The notes: generated from the letters alone by a model not told the origin. DNA of 43,841 nt from JAISGQ01 sp045534445 (GCA_045534445.1 JAZSJQ010000027.1:1-43841); one strand, 5' to 3'; numbered from the stretch's first letter, positions 32,788 through 41,283 are shown. Made by a program: numbers and translations.

Positions 32788-33855
32788 ATGGAAAATTATA
32801 AATTCTGTGATTATTTTCTGGGAGCAAGCAGTCCGAGCGGTTTTTTCTCACTGTTTGAAAAAGCCTATGATCCGCACGATGGCTGGACCGCATGCATAAT
32901 CAAGGGTGGTCCGGGAACGGGTAAATCATCTCTTATGAAGAAGATTGCGAATGCTGCTGCCGCAAAGGGTGAAAAATGCGAGAGAGCATTCTGTTCCTCG
33001 GATCCGGATTCTCTTGATGCGGTTATAATCCCTGAACGCAAATTCGTGATAATGGACGGCACAGCTCCTCATATAGTCAATGCAGGCTACCCGGGCATCT
33101 GCGAATATCTTTTAGACATGGGAGAGTGCTGGGATAAAGAAAAGCTTATGCCATACAGATCACGCATTCTTGAGCTTACCGATGCCTGCGGCGCCTGCCA
33201 TAAGCAGGCACAGCGCTGTCTTGGCAGTGCAGGAGCGTTCCGTAACGCAAATCTTGTAAAGACCGATCCGCTTATTGATATTGACAAGGTGAATCGGGCA
33301 GCAGACAGAATAAGGGAAAATCTGCCCCGTCACGGAACAGGCGGCTACACAAATCACAGACTTCTGTCCGCGGTTACAAAGGACGGAATCAAGGTGTTTG
33401 AAAATACGCTCCATAACCTCTGCAATGTGTGCATTCCCGTTGATGACCGATGGTCACGGTGCTCGTCGCTTTTCATGAAGCGCCTCGGCAGAGTTCTTGA
33501 GAAGGACGGATTCGGCACTGTGCTTTGTTATTGCTCACAGCTTCCCGATGCGGTTGAGCATATAATGATACCCGAGGCAGGAGTGGCGTGTTCATCTGCC
33601 AACAGGATCCATTCGGTAGATGCAGGCAGAACCATTCATGCATCACGATTTATGAAAAGAGCATTTTCCTCTGAGGAGAGGAAAATGCTCACAGAAAACG
33701 AAAAGAACGAAAAGCTCATGCTCAATCAGGCATCGGCCCATATGCGCGATGCAAAAAGCCTGCACGATGAGCTTGAAAGCTATTATATTTCCGCAATGGA
33801 CTTTGATAAGGTAAAAGAAAAAGGAGATAAGCTTATAAAGGATATTTTCGGTTAA
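32788..33855 (+). CDS. P-loop ATPase (PRK06851-like), possibly sporulation-linked
   Basis: A 355-residue protein with an N-terminal P-loop: FLGASSPSGFFSLFE leads into IIKGGPGTGKSSLMKKI (Walker A 41-47). A hydrophobic strand KFVIMDGTAPHIV (about 91-103) may be Walker B-like. The layout resembles the uncharacterised PRK06851 family of Firmicutes ATPases, which usually have two P-loop halves; here the second half has no clear Walker A, only a strand such as GFGTVLCYCSQLPDAVEHIMIP. Cys-rich central region (ACGACHKQAQRC). Function unknown. Its probable sigma-K promoter suggests late mother-cell expression. Converges with the next gene, overlapping by 4 nt. Confidence 0.75.
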   Translation: MENYKFCDYFLGASSPSGFFSLFEKAYDPHDGWTACIIKGGPGTGKSSLMKKIANAAAAKGEKCERAFCSSDPDSLDAVIIPERKFVIMDGTAPHIVNAGYPGICEYLLDMGECWDKEKLMPYRSRILELTDACGACHKQAQRCLGSAGAFRNANLVKTDPLIDIDKVNRAADRIRENLPRHGTGGYTNHRLLSAVTKDGIKVFENTLHNLCNVCIPVDDRWSRCSSLFMKRLGRVLEKDGFGTVLCYCSQLPDAVEHIMIPEAGVACSSANRIHSVDAGRTIHASRFMKRAFSSEERKMLTENEKNEKLMLNQASAHMRDAKSLHDELESYYISAMDFDKVKEKGDKLIKDIFG

Positions 33856-34628
33856 GCGGACTTTTTCTTTGTAAGTCCAATAATAAGAGCGGCAGTGCCG
33901 GAACATACGGCCGCAACCAGAATTACAGCGATCCAGATGGGCGAGAAGCCTTCATCGGCAGGCTTATTATCATTGTAAAGGGATTCGGGATAAAGGCTCT
34001 CGCTTTCTCTTTCGAGAACAAAGGGTGCCTCAGTGGAAGAAGGAGCACTGACATTGATCCAGCCGCGCATACCGTAGAAATAGCTCACATATCCCCAGAC
34101 AGTACCGTCGGGGTCTGTGTATGAATGGGAGAAGCCCATATCCTGATAGCTGTTGTCCCAGGGTTCCATTTCGGTATAATCCTTGGAACCGGGGAAATTC
34201 CAGAATACCAGCTTGCTGAGCTTGTTTTCGGTTATACGGAGATCGTCTGTTTCATTGCTGAATTCAGAACCAAACTCATCGATAAAGGAAATATCATCAT
34301 ATCTTACCTCAAGATATCCCATGGGCACCCAGCCGGACACAGATGAAAACTGTATAAGTCCCCAGACTGTGCCGCTGTCGTCAGTGTAGGTGTTGGAAAT
34401 ATAGATCTGAAGCCCTTCAGAAAGGGTGTCAAGGGTATCTTTGCTGCCGGGCTCACTTACGGAATATGTTGCTTCGCAGACAGTGAAGAAGCGTTCTGTC
34501 AGCGGACACTCAGATGAATGCTCGGTGTAGAAATCGTCTGTCGGTTCAAAGATCAGATCCGCCGAAACTGTCATAAAAGAAGAAAGTGCGATAAAGAGAA
34601 CGATTGCCAGAGATAAAAGCTTTTTCAT
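33852..34628 (-). CDS. Exported SH3-domain protein with C-terminal membrane anchor
   Basis: A 258-residue protein: signal peptide (MKKLLSLAIVLFIALSSFMTVSA), two SH3b-like units, each built around a DxSGTVWG or DPDGTVWG turn followed by GWVPMGYLEV or GWINVS, then a linker and a transmembrane helix (about 227-250) before KKKSA. So it is exposed outside and anchored by its C-terminus. The start at 34628 follows AAAGGAGT; a longer reading in frame lacks this. It is the last gene of a three-gene minus-strand unit with a small membrane protein and an MFS carrier. Confidence 0.85.
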   Translation of the reverse strand: MKKLLSLAIVLFIALSSFMTVSADLIFEPTDDFYTEHSSECPLTERFFTVCEATYSVSEPGSKDTLDTLSEGLQIYISNTYTDDSGTVWGLIQFSSVSGWVPMGYLEVRYDDISFIDEFGSEFSNETDDLRITENKLSKLVFWNFPGSKDYTEMEPWDNSYQDMGFSHSYTDPDGTVWGYVSYFYGMRGWINVSAPSSTEAPFVLERESESLYPESLYNDNKPADEGFSPIWIAVILVAAVCSGTAALIIGLTKKKSA

Positions 34629-34642
34629 AAATAAGACTCCTT

Positions 34643-34990
34643 TCAGATCAGTGTGCCGATAACGACACCGCAAAGGTACGAAAAAAGATTGGCGCCGAGG
34701 GCGAATATAAACGGGTGCTGTATTGAACGGCACCTTGTTTTGTATATAAGTGCCTCCGCAAGGAAGGCAGACACTTCAAGAATGGGAACGACGGCAAGGG
34801 GAGGAAATGTATAATGTCTGCAAAGAAGCAGATACAATACAACCACCGCAGGGTTTGTAAGGATATTGACGAGAATCACAATAATCAGAGTTCTGCCTCT
34901 GATCTTGAATAAGAGAGCAAACATAAGCTCAAGGGCAACAGTCAGCAGGAGAGAAACAGAAAGCGATAAAAATATATACTCAGGCGACAT
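34643..34990 (-). CDS. Small integral membrane protein of unknown function
   Basis: A 115-residue, very hydrophobic protein with about four membrane helices (FLSLSVSLLLTVALELMFAL; LIIVILVNILTNPAVVVLYL; LAVVPILEVSAFLAEALI; FIFALGANLFSYLCGVVIG). No family recognised. Its start overlaps the end of the MFS gene by 11 nt, and the SH3 membrane protein begins 14 nt after its stop, so the three are probably co-translated and may work together. Confidence 0.85.
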   Translation of the reverse strand: MSPEYIFLSLSVSLLLTVALELMFALLFKIRGRTLIIVILVNILTNPAVVVLYLLLCRHYTFPPLAVVPILEVSAFLAEALIYKTRCRSIQHPFIFALGANLFSYLCGVVIGTLI

Positions 34991-35993
34991 CCTTTCGCCT
35001 CCTTATACCTGTAAGCAAAAGCAGAAGTGACAGCAGGACTGCTGCGGTGCTGAGTACTGCACTCAGCGGAGGCGCTCCGAAATATACAGGCAGAAAGCCT
35101 ACAAACAGCGCAAAGGTAAGCAGTCCGAAGGAAAAACCTTTTGCGTTTGGAAAGAGCTTTGCTGTTTCCCAGAGTGTAACGGGCATGGTCATATTGAAAA
35201 GGAGCAGTGCCGCAAGGCCACAGGCGGGAATATGTGAAAAAAGGAAAAGCACCGCACAGAGTCCGAGGGAAACAGCGGATGCTGTTTTCGAACCTGCAGT
35301 ATCTGCCGCAAATCCCCCGAGAGCCTTGCCCAAAGCAACAAATAGCACAGGGACAATGGAGGGCAGTGCCGTTTTCCATTCAAAGGAGAAGCTCATGCCC
35401 GCAAAGGAGCGCAGGCATACGACAGAAAACAGGCATATAACCGACAGAACTGCTCCGACCGGAATTTTCTCAAGCTTCAGTGGTGAATTATCGGTATATC
35501 CGCTTCGCGGTGCAGAAATCAATATAACTGCCGCCATAATAACGAGCAATATGCAGGCTGCATGAATTGGAAATTGTCCTTTGAGAGAGGCACCGAGACA
35601 GAGGCCGATGGCACCGGGAGAAACAAACAGCCCGAGAGGCGCACATCTGCGCAGACTGATATTGAGAACATCAACGCCTCCTCCTACATGAAAAAAGGCG
35701 TTTCCGAGTCCCATTACCGCAGAGGAAAGAAGAGGAGTAATTGAATTTTCGATGGGAATAATAGCAGAAAGGGCAACGAGAATACAGCCTGCGGAGGCGA
35801 AATAATGATTGCGGCTGAGCTTGTCGGCAATAAGTCCCAGAGGCATCTGCAGTGCGAAGGCGCAGAAATTGTATATGAGCATGGCATAAAGCCATGAAGA
35901 GTCGTCTCTCAGCAGTGTGAACATGAAAAGCGCACAGCAGAAGTCCACAATAAAATGGGCAGAGCAGTATGCAGAAAGCATTTTTATATGCAT
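34980..35993 (-). CDS. MFS-type membrane carrier
   Basis: A 337-residue polytopic membrane protein with about 11 hydrophobic helices, fitting a shortened major facilitator. After helix 2 the motif PLGLIADKLSRN resembles MFS motif A (G-x-L-a-D-r-x-x-r); the matching loop in the second half is LGGFAADTAGSK. Substrate unknown. The start at 35993 (MHIKML) is chosen because AAGGAGG lies 8 nt upstream; a longer in-frame ATG 21 nt upstream would contain that site. First gene of the MFS/small membrane/SH3 unit. Confidence 0.85.
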   Translation of the reverse strand: MHIKMLSAYCSAHFIVDFCCALFMFTLLRDDSSWLYAMLIYNFCAFALQMPLGLIADKLSRNHYFASAGCILVALSAIIPIENSITPLLSSAVMGLGNAFFHVGGGVDVLNISLRRCAPLGLFVSPGAIGLCLGASLKGQFPIHAACILLVIMAAVILISAPRSGYTDNSPLKLEKIPVGAVLSVICLFSVVCLRSFAGMSFSFEWKTALPSIVPVLFVALGKALGGFAADTAGSKTASAVSLGLCAVLFLFSHIPACGLAALLLFNMTMPVTLWETAKLFPNAKGFSFGLLTFALFVGFLPVYFGAPPLSAVLSTAAVLLSLLLLLTGIRRRKDVA

Positions 35994-36050
35994 GAGGAAA
36001 ACCTCCTTATCCATAAAACACGCAAAGGAAAAGAATGGTTTGAAAAAATA

Positions 36051-36085
36051 AAATCCGGCTTTTTGTAAACAAGCCGGATTTTTTG
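36051..36085 (-). terminator. Terminator between two minus-strand units
   Basis: AAATCCGGCTT (36051-36061) pairs with AAGCCGGATTT (36071-36081). The T-run on the minus strand ends the small-multidrug-export gene. Confidence 0.85.
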
Positions 36086-36091
36086 TCTGAA

Positions 36092-36607
36092 TTAACCACA
36101 GCTGACAAATACAACAGCCTGTGTGATGAGAGTTGTCAGAATACCTGCAATTATTACGCCGAGCCCGATTATGGGAATGGCTTTGCTTATTCTTATATCA
36201 AAAAGAGCCGCAACAAGAGAACCTGTCCATGCACCTGTACCGGGCAGAGGTATGGCAACGAGGATAAGAAGTCCCAGCATTTCGTATTTCTTGACCATTT
36301 CCCCCTTGCTGTGAGCGCGGGTTTCAAGCTTATCGACAAGCTTGCCGAAGGTTTTGGATTTTCTCAGCCATGAAAATATTTTTCTGATAAAGAGGATAAT
36401 AAAAGGGACGGGAATCATATTTCCGATAACGGCGGCAATAAAGGCGACCCAGTAATTAAGCCCCATTGCCGTGCCGATGGGAATAGCACCGCGAAGCTCA
36501 ATAACAGGCACCATTGCTACAGCCATGGTGGAAATTATCTGTCCTATGAAATTGGTTGTCAGCCAGCCGAAGGCATTGCTGAAAAAAGAAGATATCCAAT
36601 CAATCAT
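36092..36607 (-). CDS. Small multidrug export protein family (COG2426)
   Basis: A 171-residue membrane protein of the Sm_multidrug_ex family: MVPVIELRGAIPIGTAMGLNYW (the E-L-R-G-A-I-P-x-G signature), GNMIPVPFIILFIRKI, and KYEMLGLLILVAIPLPGTGAWTGSLVAAL (A-I-P-L-P-G-T-G-A-W-T-G signature). About four to five helices. Drug transport is the family name, not proven. The Shine-Dalgarno is GGGAGA. It lies 34 nt after the DUF4190 gene and probably shares its promoter. Confidence 0.9.
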   Translation of the reverse strand: MIDWISSFFSNAFGWLTTNFIGQIISTMAVAMVPVIELRGAIPIGTAMGLNYWVAFIAAVIGNMIPVPFIILFIRKIFSWLRKSKTFGKLVDKLETRAHSKGEMVKKYEMLGLLILVAIPLPGTGAWTGSLVAALFDIRISKAIPIIGLGVIIAGILTTLITQAVVFVSCG

Positions 36608-36641
36608 AGTGTTCTCCCGTAAAAGTCAGAAAAAATATGGA

Positions 36642-37046
36642 TTATTCAGCGTCAAGATAAAGATCGGAATCGGAAAAATCGCTCATGGAAAGATCGGAGG
36701 AGGAAAAATCGGAGGAAGAGATCTCCTCGTAATTTGTGTCCTCATCATAGCCGAAATCATTGTTCTCAACGGTCTTTCCGCCGACACCGCACATAACGGA
36801 GCCGGTAGCAGACCACACGATTATGGCAACGAGAAGGGAAACGGCAGAAATCGCGAGACCTGCAACTGCACCGCCGCGATTTCCTGCGCGGTAAGCATTG
36901 AAGCCGAGGATTGCGCTTATAAGAATAAGAATAAAGCTTACAAGAGGCATGAAGCAGAAGACCAGTGCCAGAATGGCAAGAAAAAAGGAAATAACAGCAA
37001 AATTGTTTGCGGGGGAAATTTCATTGCGGTACTGATGGTTATTCAT
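36642..37046 (-). CDS. DUF4190-like membrane protein with Ser-Asp-rich tail
   Basis: A 134-residue protein with two membrane helices (NFAVISFFLAILALVFCFMPLVSFILILISAIL and AGLAISAVSLLVAIIVW) around the GFNAYRAGNRGGAVAGLA turn typical of DUF4190-type proteins. The C-terminal 40 residues are acidic with short S-D-F/L repeats (SSSDFSSSDLSMSDFSDSDL), a low-complexity tail of unknown role. Start after CGGAGG; driven by a consensus promoter. Confidence 0.85.
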   Translation of the reverse strand: MNNHQYRNEISPANNFAVISFFLAILALVFCFMPLVSFILILISAILGFNAYRAGNRGGAVAGLAISAVSLLVAIIVWSATGSVMCGVGGKTVENNDFGYDEDTNYEEISSSDFSSSDLSMSDFSDSDLYLDAE

Positions 37047-37084
37047 ATCGGAACCTCCGTGAATATCTGATGATTTACCGAATT

Positions 37085-37113
37085 ATTATATCATGCCCTC
37101 AAAGGCGTGTCAA
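37085..37113 (-). promoter_or_regulatory. Consensus promoter of the DUF4190 unit
   Basis: Minus strand TTGACA (37113-37108), 17 bp spacer, TATAAT (37090-37085), a perfect sigma-A promoter. Confidence 0.85.
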
Positions 37114-37266
37114 TATTGGTTATAAATAGAAAAGATAACAGCAAATCATGCATAAATAAAAAAAGACTGGATTTATTTGACAATATGTAGTAAAATGAAA
37201 AGACAAGCATATGAAATTAACTGGTCTGCAGTAAATTGATGCCAGGAAAGGTACGGTGTTTGCATA

Positions 37267-38019
37267 ATGACACGCAAGGAAGCCATCATATCAAGAAGAG
37301 CCGTAAGGCGATATACAGGTGAGCCTATTGCAGAGTCTGTAATCGACAGCATTCTGGATTTTATTTCTCAGGTAAAGCCTCTTCATGATGACATAAGAAC
37401 CACTATAGAGATAATCGACAGCGAGGATTTTGATGCTGCTTTTTCAAGCTTTATCGGACCTAAAGCAAGCCATTATCTTGTTATCCGTTCTGCAAAGAAA
37501 GAGGGCTATCTTGAGAATGCAGGATATATAGGACAGCAGATAGTGCTGTATATGACTGAACTTGGCATCGGAAGCTGCTGGTGCGGAAGCTACAGACAGA
37601 AATTTGAGGATGAAGCAGGTCAGCTTCCCTATGTAGTCTGCGTATGCTTCGGCCGTTCTGACAATTCTCCGCCCAGACGCAGTGCCGAAGAAGCAAAGAG
37701 AAAGCATCTCCATGAGCTTGTTTTCGGAAAGATATCCACAAATCTGCTTGACCTTCTTGAAGCGGGCAGACTTGCGCCTTCTGCACTGAATGCTCAGCCT
37801 GTTCGCTACAGAACACAGGGCTCAAATATCTATATTTACAGAAAAATTGCATTGCTTCCCTTCCTTGATGAAGTTAGAGGGATCGATGTAGGCATTGCAA
37901 TGGCAAATATGTATGTTGCTTCCGATGAAAAGTGCATTTTTGTAAAGGAAGCAAATTTCCCCACCCCCTCATCAAAGTGTATCTATGAGTACACTCTGAC
38001 ATGGGAGCAGAATAAATAA
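37267..38019 (+). CDS. Nitroreductase-family flavoprotein
   Basis: A 250-residue FMN-dependent oxidoreductase of the nitroreductase fold (TM1586-like). The N-terminal AIISRRAVRRYTGEPI is the FMN-phosphate Arg cluster; the middle has NAGYIGQQIVLYMTELGIGSCWCG; a second half repeats the fold with LLEAGRLAPSALNAQPVRY and GIDVGIAMANMYVA. The substrate is unknown. It starts a four-gene plus-strand unit and lies 15 nt before pfkA. Upstream region has TTGACA (37177) but no well-placed -10. Confidence 0.88.
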   Translation: MTRKEAIISRRAVRRYTGEPIAESVIDSILDFISQVKPLHDDIRTTIEIIDSEDFDAAFSSFIGPKASHYLVIRSAKKEGYLENAGYIGQQIVLYMTELGIGSCWCGSYRQKFEDEAGQLPYVVCVCFGRSDNSPPRRSAEEAKRKHLHELVFGKISTNLLDLLEAGRLAPSALNAQPVRYRTQGSNIYIYRKIALLPFLDEVRGIDVGIAMANMYVASDEKCIFVKEANFPTPSSKCIYEYTLTWEQNK

Positions 38020-38034
38020 GGGAGGAGAACCGCA

Positions 38035-39111
38035 ATGGCAAAGAGGAAAATCGGCATACTGACGAGCGGCGGTGACTGCCCCGGTCTGAATGCGGCAATA
38101 AGAGGCGTTGTGCGTGCGTCCTACAACCTGTTTGATGTTGAGTTCATCGGTATAAACGATGGCTACAAGGGTCTTATCGAAGGTGACTACAAGACCATGA
38201 AGTATGACGATTTCAACGGCATACTCACACTTGGCGGCACTATCCTCGGAACCCAGCGCACCCCTTACAGGAATATGCGTATAATTGAAGAGGACAATAT
38301 CGATAAGGTCGCTTCTATGAAAAAGAACTACAAGAAGATGGGACTTGACTGTCTTGTAACTCTGGGTGGAAACGGAACCCATAAGACAGCGAATCTTCTT
38401 TCCGAGGAAGGTCTCAACGTTATAGGTCTGCCCAAGACCATCGACAATGACCTTTACGGAACAGATGTGACCTTCGGTTTCCACAGTGCTGTTGATATTG
38501 CAACAGACGTTGTTGACCGTATCCACACAACCGCAAACAGCCACGGAAGAGCAATGGTCATAGAGCTTATGGGCAACAAAGCCGGCTGGCTGACCCTTTA
38601 TGCAGGTGTTGCAGGCGGTGCAGACGTTATCCTTCTGCCCGAAATGCCCTATGATATCGCAAAGGTTATCGATACAGTAGAGAAGCGTCAGAATCAGAAG
38701 AGAAATTTTGCAATAATCTGTGTTGCGGAAGGAGCAATGAGCGCACAGGAAGCAGCAATGAAGAAGAAGGAAAGAGAAGCCTTCAGAGCCGAGCAGAAAT
38801 TTGCATCGGTAAGCTATCGCATAGCAAACGAAATCCAGAACGGTACAGGACTTGAAACAAGAGTGGTCGTACCGGGACATTATCAGCGCGGAGGCTCGCC
38901 TTCGCCTTATGACAGAGTGCTTGCAACCCAGTTTGGAGCATATGCAGCACGTCTGATAAAAGAAGAAGACTACGGCAACACTGTTGCCATGATAAACGGT
39001 GAGGTATCTCATAATGCACTTTCCGAGATAGCAGGACTCAAGAAGCTTGTTCCTGCAGACGGTGATATGGTGCGTACCGCAAAGGACATGGGAGTATGCT
39101 TCGGCGATTGA
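38035..39111 (+). CDS. pfkA: 6-Phosphofructokinase
   Basis: A 358-residue phosphofructokinase (fructose-6-phosphate to fructose-1,6-bisphosphate), the committed step of glycolysis. Motifs: GILTSGGDCPGLNAAIRG, LGTQRTPYR, GGNGTHKTANLL (111-122), GLPKTIDNDLYGTD (catalytic Asp137), MGNKAGWLTLYAGVAGGAD and the end PGHYQRGGSPSPYDR. The phospho-donor positions are Gly114 and Lys134, the G/K combination of the mixed-substrate clade; ATP use is likely but not certain. Asn113 replaces the usual Asp. Strong Shine-Dalgarno GGGAGGAG. Confidence 0.94.
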   Translation: MAKRKIGILTSGGDCPGLNAAIRGVVRASYNLFDVEFIGINDGYKGLIEGDYKTMKYDDFNGILTLGGTILGTQRTPYRNMRIIEEDNIDKVASMKKNYKKMGLDCLVTLGGNGTHKTANLLSEEGLNVIGLPKTIDNDLYGTDVTFGFHSAVDIATDVVDRIHTTANSHGRAMVIELMGNKAGWLTLYAGVAGGADVILLPEMPYDIAKVIDTVEKRQNQKRNFAIICVAEGAMSAQEAAMKKKEREAFRAEQKFASVSYRIANEIQNGTGLETRVVVPGHYQRGGSPSPYDRVLATQFGAYAARLIKEEDYGNTVAMINGEVSHNALSEIAGLKKLVPADGDMVRTAKDMGVCFGD

Positions 39112-39135
39112 TCCTGATTTGAAGGGACTGAATAT

Positions 39136-40428
39136 ATGGGAAAAAAGAAGGCCCCCGAAAAAGAACGCGAATGGTTCAGACTTGATAACGCCGCGAATAT
39201 ATATCCGGCGATAATAAGCGCAAAGTGGTCACCAAACTTCCGTGTTTCCGCAACACTGAACGAGCCGGTTGACCCGGACAAGCTGTATAAGGCGCTGAAG
39301 GTATGCCTGCCGCGCTTTCGCAATTTCACACTGGTGCTGAAGAAAGGCTTTTTCTGGCACTATCTTGAGGAAAATGATAAAGAGCCTGTGCTTTGTGAGG
39401 AAGTCAGAAACCCCATGAGGGTAATCACAAAGCATGATAACAACGGCTATCACTTCAGAGTCATACCGTATAAAAACAGAATTGCCCTTGAGGTCATGCA
39501 TGTAATTGCAGACGGAACAGGCGGCATGATGTTTTTAAAGACACTGGTTGCCGAATATCTTCGTCAGACAGGAGTAAAGGTGCCCTACGAGGCAGAGGGC
39601 ATACTTGATGTAAGGCAGGAGCCACAGCCTGAGGAGATGGAAGACGGATTCAGAAAGTATACCCGTTTCCATGCAAAGCAGGCGAGAAAGGAAAGCCGCG
39701 CATACTGGGTAAAAGGAACTCGTCAGAAGCCCGGAAGCGCAACCATAATCACAGGCCGTATGCCGGTAGCGGAGGTGTCCGCAAAGGCAAAGGAATACGG
39801 AGCAACGATAACGGAATTTATTGCCTCTGTAATAATCAACGTTATGTACAGACGGCAGAAAAGCGAAAATCCGCGAAGGGAGCTCCCTGTAAAGGTAAGT
39901 GTTCCCATAAACCTGCGCAGCTTTTATCCCAGCAAATCCCTTAGAAATTTTTCGCTTTTCATTAATCCCGGAATAGAACCGAGATACGGCGATTACACCT
40001 TTGATGAGATAGTCAGTGATGTTCATCATTTCATGAAGATGAATCTCAAGGAAAAATATCTGAATGCCGTAATGAGCAGCAATCTCGGTGATGAGATGAA
40101 TCCGCTGGTAAGAGCAATACCTCTGCCGCTTAAGAATATGGTTCTTTCGATGATGTACAGCTCGGTGGGAGAAACACGTTTCTCAACCGATATGTCAAAT
40201 CTCGGAGCGATAAAGCTCCCCGAAGAGATGCAGAAGCATGTGAACACAATTGACTTTATGCTTGCAGCACCTCACGGAATAGGCTTTGCAATGGGAATTG
40301 CAGGCTATAACGGAATGCTTAACATCACTTTTGCAACAGCACTGAAGGAGCTTGACTGTCAGAGAGAGTTCTTCCGTGAGCTTGTAAAAATGGGCATTCA
40401 CGTAAAGATCGAAAGCAATCACAGATAG
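39136..40428 (+). CDS. Condensation-type acyltransferase (alcohol acetyltransferase-like)
   Basis: A 430-residue enzyme with the CoA-dependent acyltransferase/condensation fold. The active-site HxxxDG motif is in EVMHVIADGTGGMMF. A second-half signature KVSVPINLRSFYPSKSLRNF (related to the DFGWG/NxR region) and LGAIKLPEEM follow. Members join acyl-CoA or acyl carriers to alcohols or amines; the substrate is unknown here. The neighbouring zinc-ribbon membrane protein (10 nt downstream) is a recurrent partner in clostridia as I recall. AAGGGAC precedes the ATG. Confidence 0.8.
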   Translation: MGKKKAPEKEREWFRLDNAANIYPAIISAKWSPNFRVSATLNEPVDPDKLYKALKVCLPRFRNFTLVLKKGFFWHYLEENDKEPVLCEEVRNPMRVITKHDNNGYHFRVIPYKNRIALEVMHVIADGTGGMMFLKTLVAEYLRQTGVKVPYEAEGILDVRQEPQPEEMEDGFRKYTRFHAKQARKESRAYWVKGTRQKPGSATIITGRMPVAEVSAKAKEYGATITEFIASVIINVMYRRQKSENPRRELPVKVSVPINLRSFYPSKSLRNFSLFINPGIEPRYGDYTFDEIVSDVHHFMKMNLKEKYLNAVMSSNLGDEMNPLVRAIPLPLKNMVLSMMYSSVGETRFSTDMSNLGAIKLPEEMQKHVNTIDFMLAAPHGIGFAMGIAGYNGMLNITFATALKELDCQREFFRELVKMGIHVKIESNHR

Positions 40429-40438
40429 GAGGAAAAGT

Positions 40439-41140
40439 ATGTCTTACTGCGTAAACTGCGGTGTTGAGCTGCACGAAAGCGAGAAGAAGTGTCCGCTCTG
40501 CGATACCGTTGTAATAAATCCCAACATAATTTCGGGGGAGACAGCAGAGTCTGTATTCCCTCAGGAGCAGAAGCTGGTTGATATGATATCCGAGCACCGC
40601 TGGTGGGCAGGTATCATAACCATAATTCTTGCAATCCCCATGTCCATATGTCTGCTTTGCAATTTCGGCATACAGAAGGAACTGAGCTGGTCACTGATCG
40701 TAACATCGGCGCTCATTATGGTGTGGTCGTTTATAGTGCCGCCGCTTCTGATGAAAAAGATAAATTATATTGCACTTTTCGTTATCTATACAATGGGCAT
40801 TCTGCTGTTCCTGTTCGTCATGTGCTGGCAGGTGAACGGTGACTGGTTCCTGAGCATAGCAGTTCCCATCGTTCTTTGCTTCATGGGTGTCCTGAGCATA
40901 AATACGGTAGTGATTAAGAATAACGCTGCAAAGCTTTATTCCGCAGCCGTACTGTTCATAACAATAGGCGCGCTTGTAGTGGCAGTTGAGATAGTGACCG
41001 ATTACTATATCAGCAAGACGATAGAGCTTTCATGGTCGCTTATCGCTCTTGTGCCCTGTGCGCTGATGTCGCTTCTGTACATTATAATACAGAAAAAGAA
41101 AGGGCTTAAGAACAGCCTGAAAAAGCGCTTCAGAATGTAA
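40439..41140 (+). CDS. Zinc-ribbon six-helix membrane protein (DUF6320-like)
   Basis: A 233-residue protein. An N-terminal zinc ribbon (CVNCGVELHESEKKCPLC, residues 4-21) is followed by about six transmembrane helices between residues 55 and 222 (for example WWAGIITIILAIPMSICLL, YIALFVIYTMGILLFLFVM) and a basic tail (KKKGLKNSLKKRFRM). It fits DUF6320-type proteins, which lie beside alcohol-acetyltransferase-like genes. No activity known; it may localise or gate the acyltransferase product. Last gene of the nitroreductase-pfkA-acyltransferase unit. Shine-Dalgarno AGGAGGAAAA. Confidence 0.85.
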   Translation: MSYCVNCGVELHESEKKCPLCDTVVINPNIISGETAESVFPQEQKLVDMISEHRWWAGIITIILAIPMSICLLCNFGIQKELSWSLIVTSALIMVWSFIVPPLLMKKINYIALFVIYTMGILLFLFVMCWQVNGDWFLSIAVPIVLCFMGVLSINTVVIKNNAAKLYSAAVLFITIGALVVAVEIVTDYYISKTIELSWSLIALVPCALMSLLYIIIQKKKGLKNSLKKRFRM

Positions 41141-41153
41141 TTGCTGAATAGCA

Positions 41154-41190
41154 AAGCCTCGGACGGTGAATTATCACTGTTCGAGGCTTA
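41154..41190 (+). terminator. Hairpin after the zinc-ribbon membrane gene
   Basis: A 16-bp stem with two G-U pairs: AAGCCTCGGACGGTGA (41154-41169) and TCACTGTTCGAGGCTT (41174-41189). The T-tail is weak (AATTGTT). Confidence 0.55.
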
Positions 41191-41232
41191 ATTGTTATCA
41201 TTACTATATGAGTCATTATGATGTCATATTAC

Positions 41233-41283
41233 CACTATTTTGTCGTGATGCAATAATTTCACTAAAATTTAGTCAAAATAGTG
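41233..41283. promoter_or_regulatory. Inverted repeats upstream of the RHH gene, candidate operator
   Basis: CACTATTTTG (41233-41242) is inverted as CAAAATAGTG (41274-41283), and a smaller palindrome ACTAAA-A-TTTAGT (41261-41273) lies between. The group ends 27 bp before a ribbon-helix-helix gene, which suits autoregulation. Confidence 0.45.

Noticed and set aside
37972..39012. 346-codon minus-strand frame opposite pfkA
   Set aside because: Cys-rich translation without domain; pfkA on the other strand is unmistakable.
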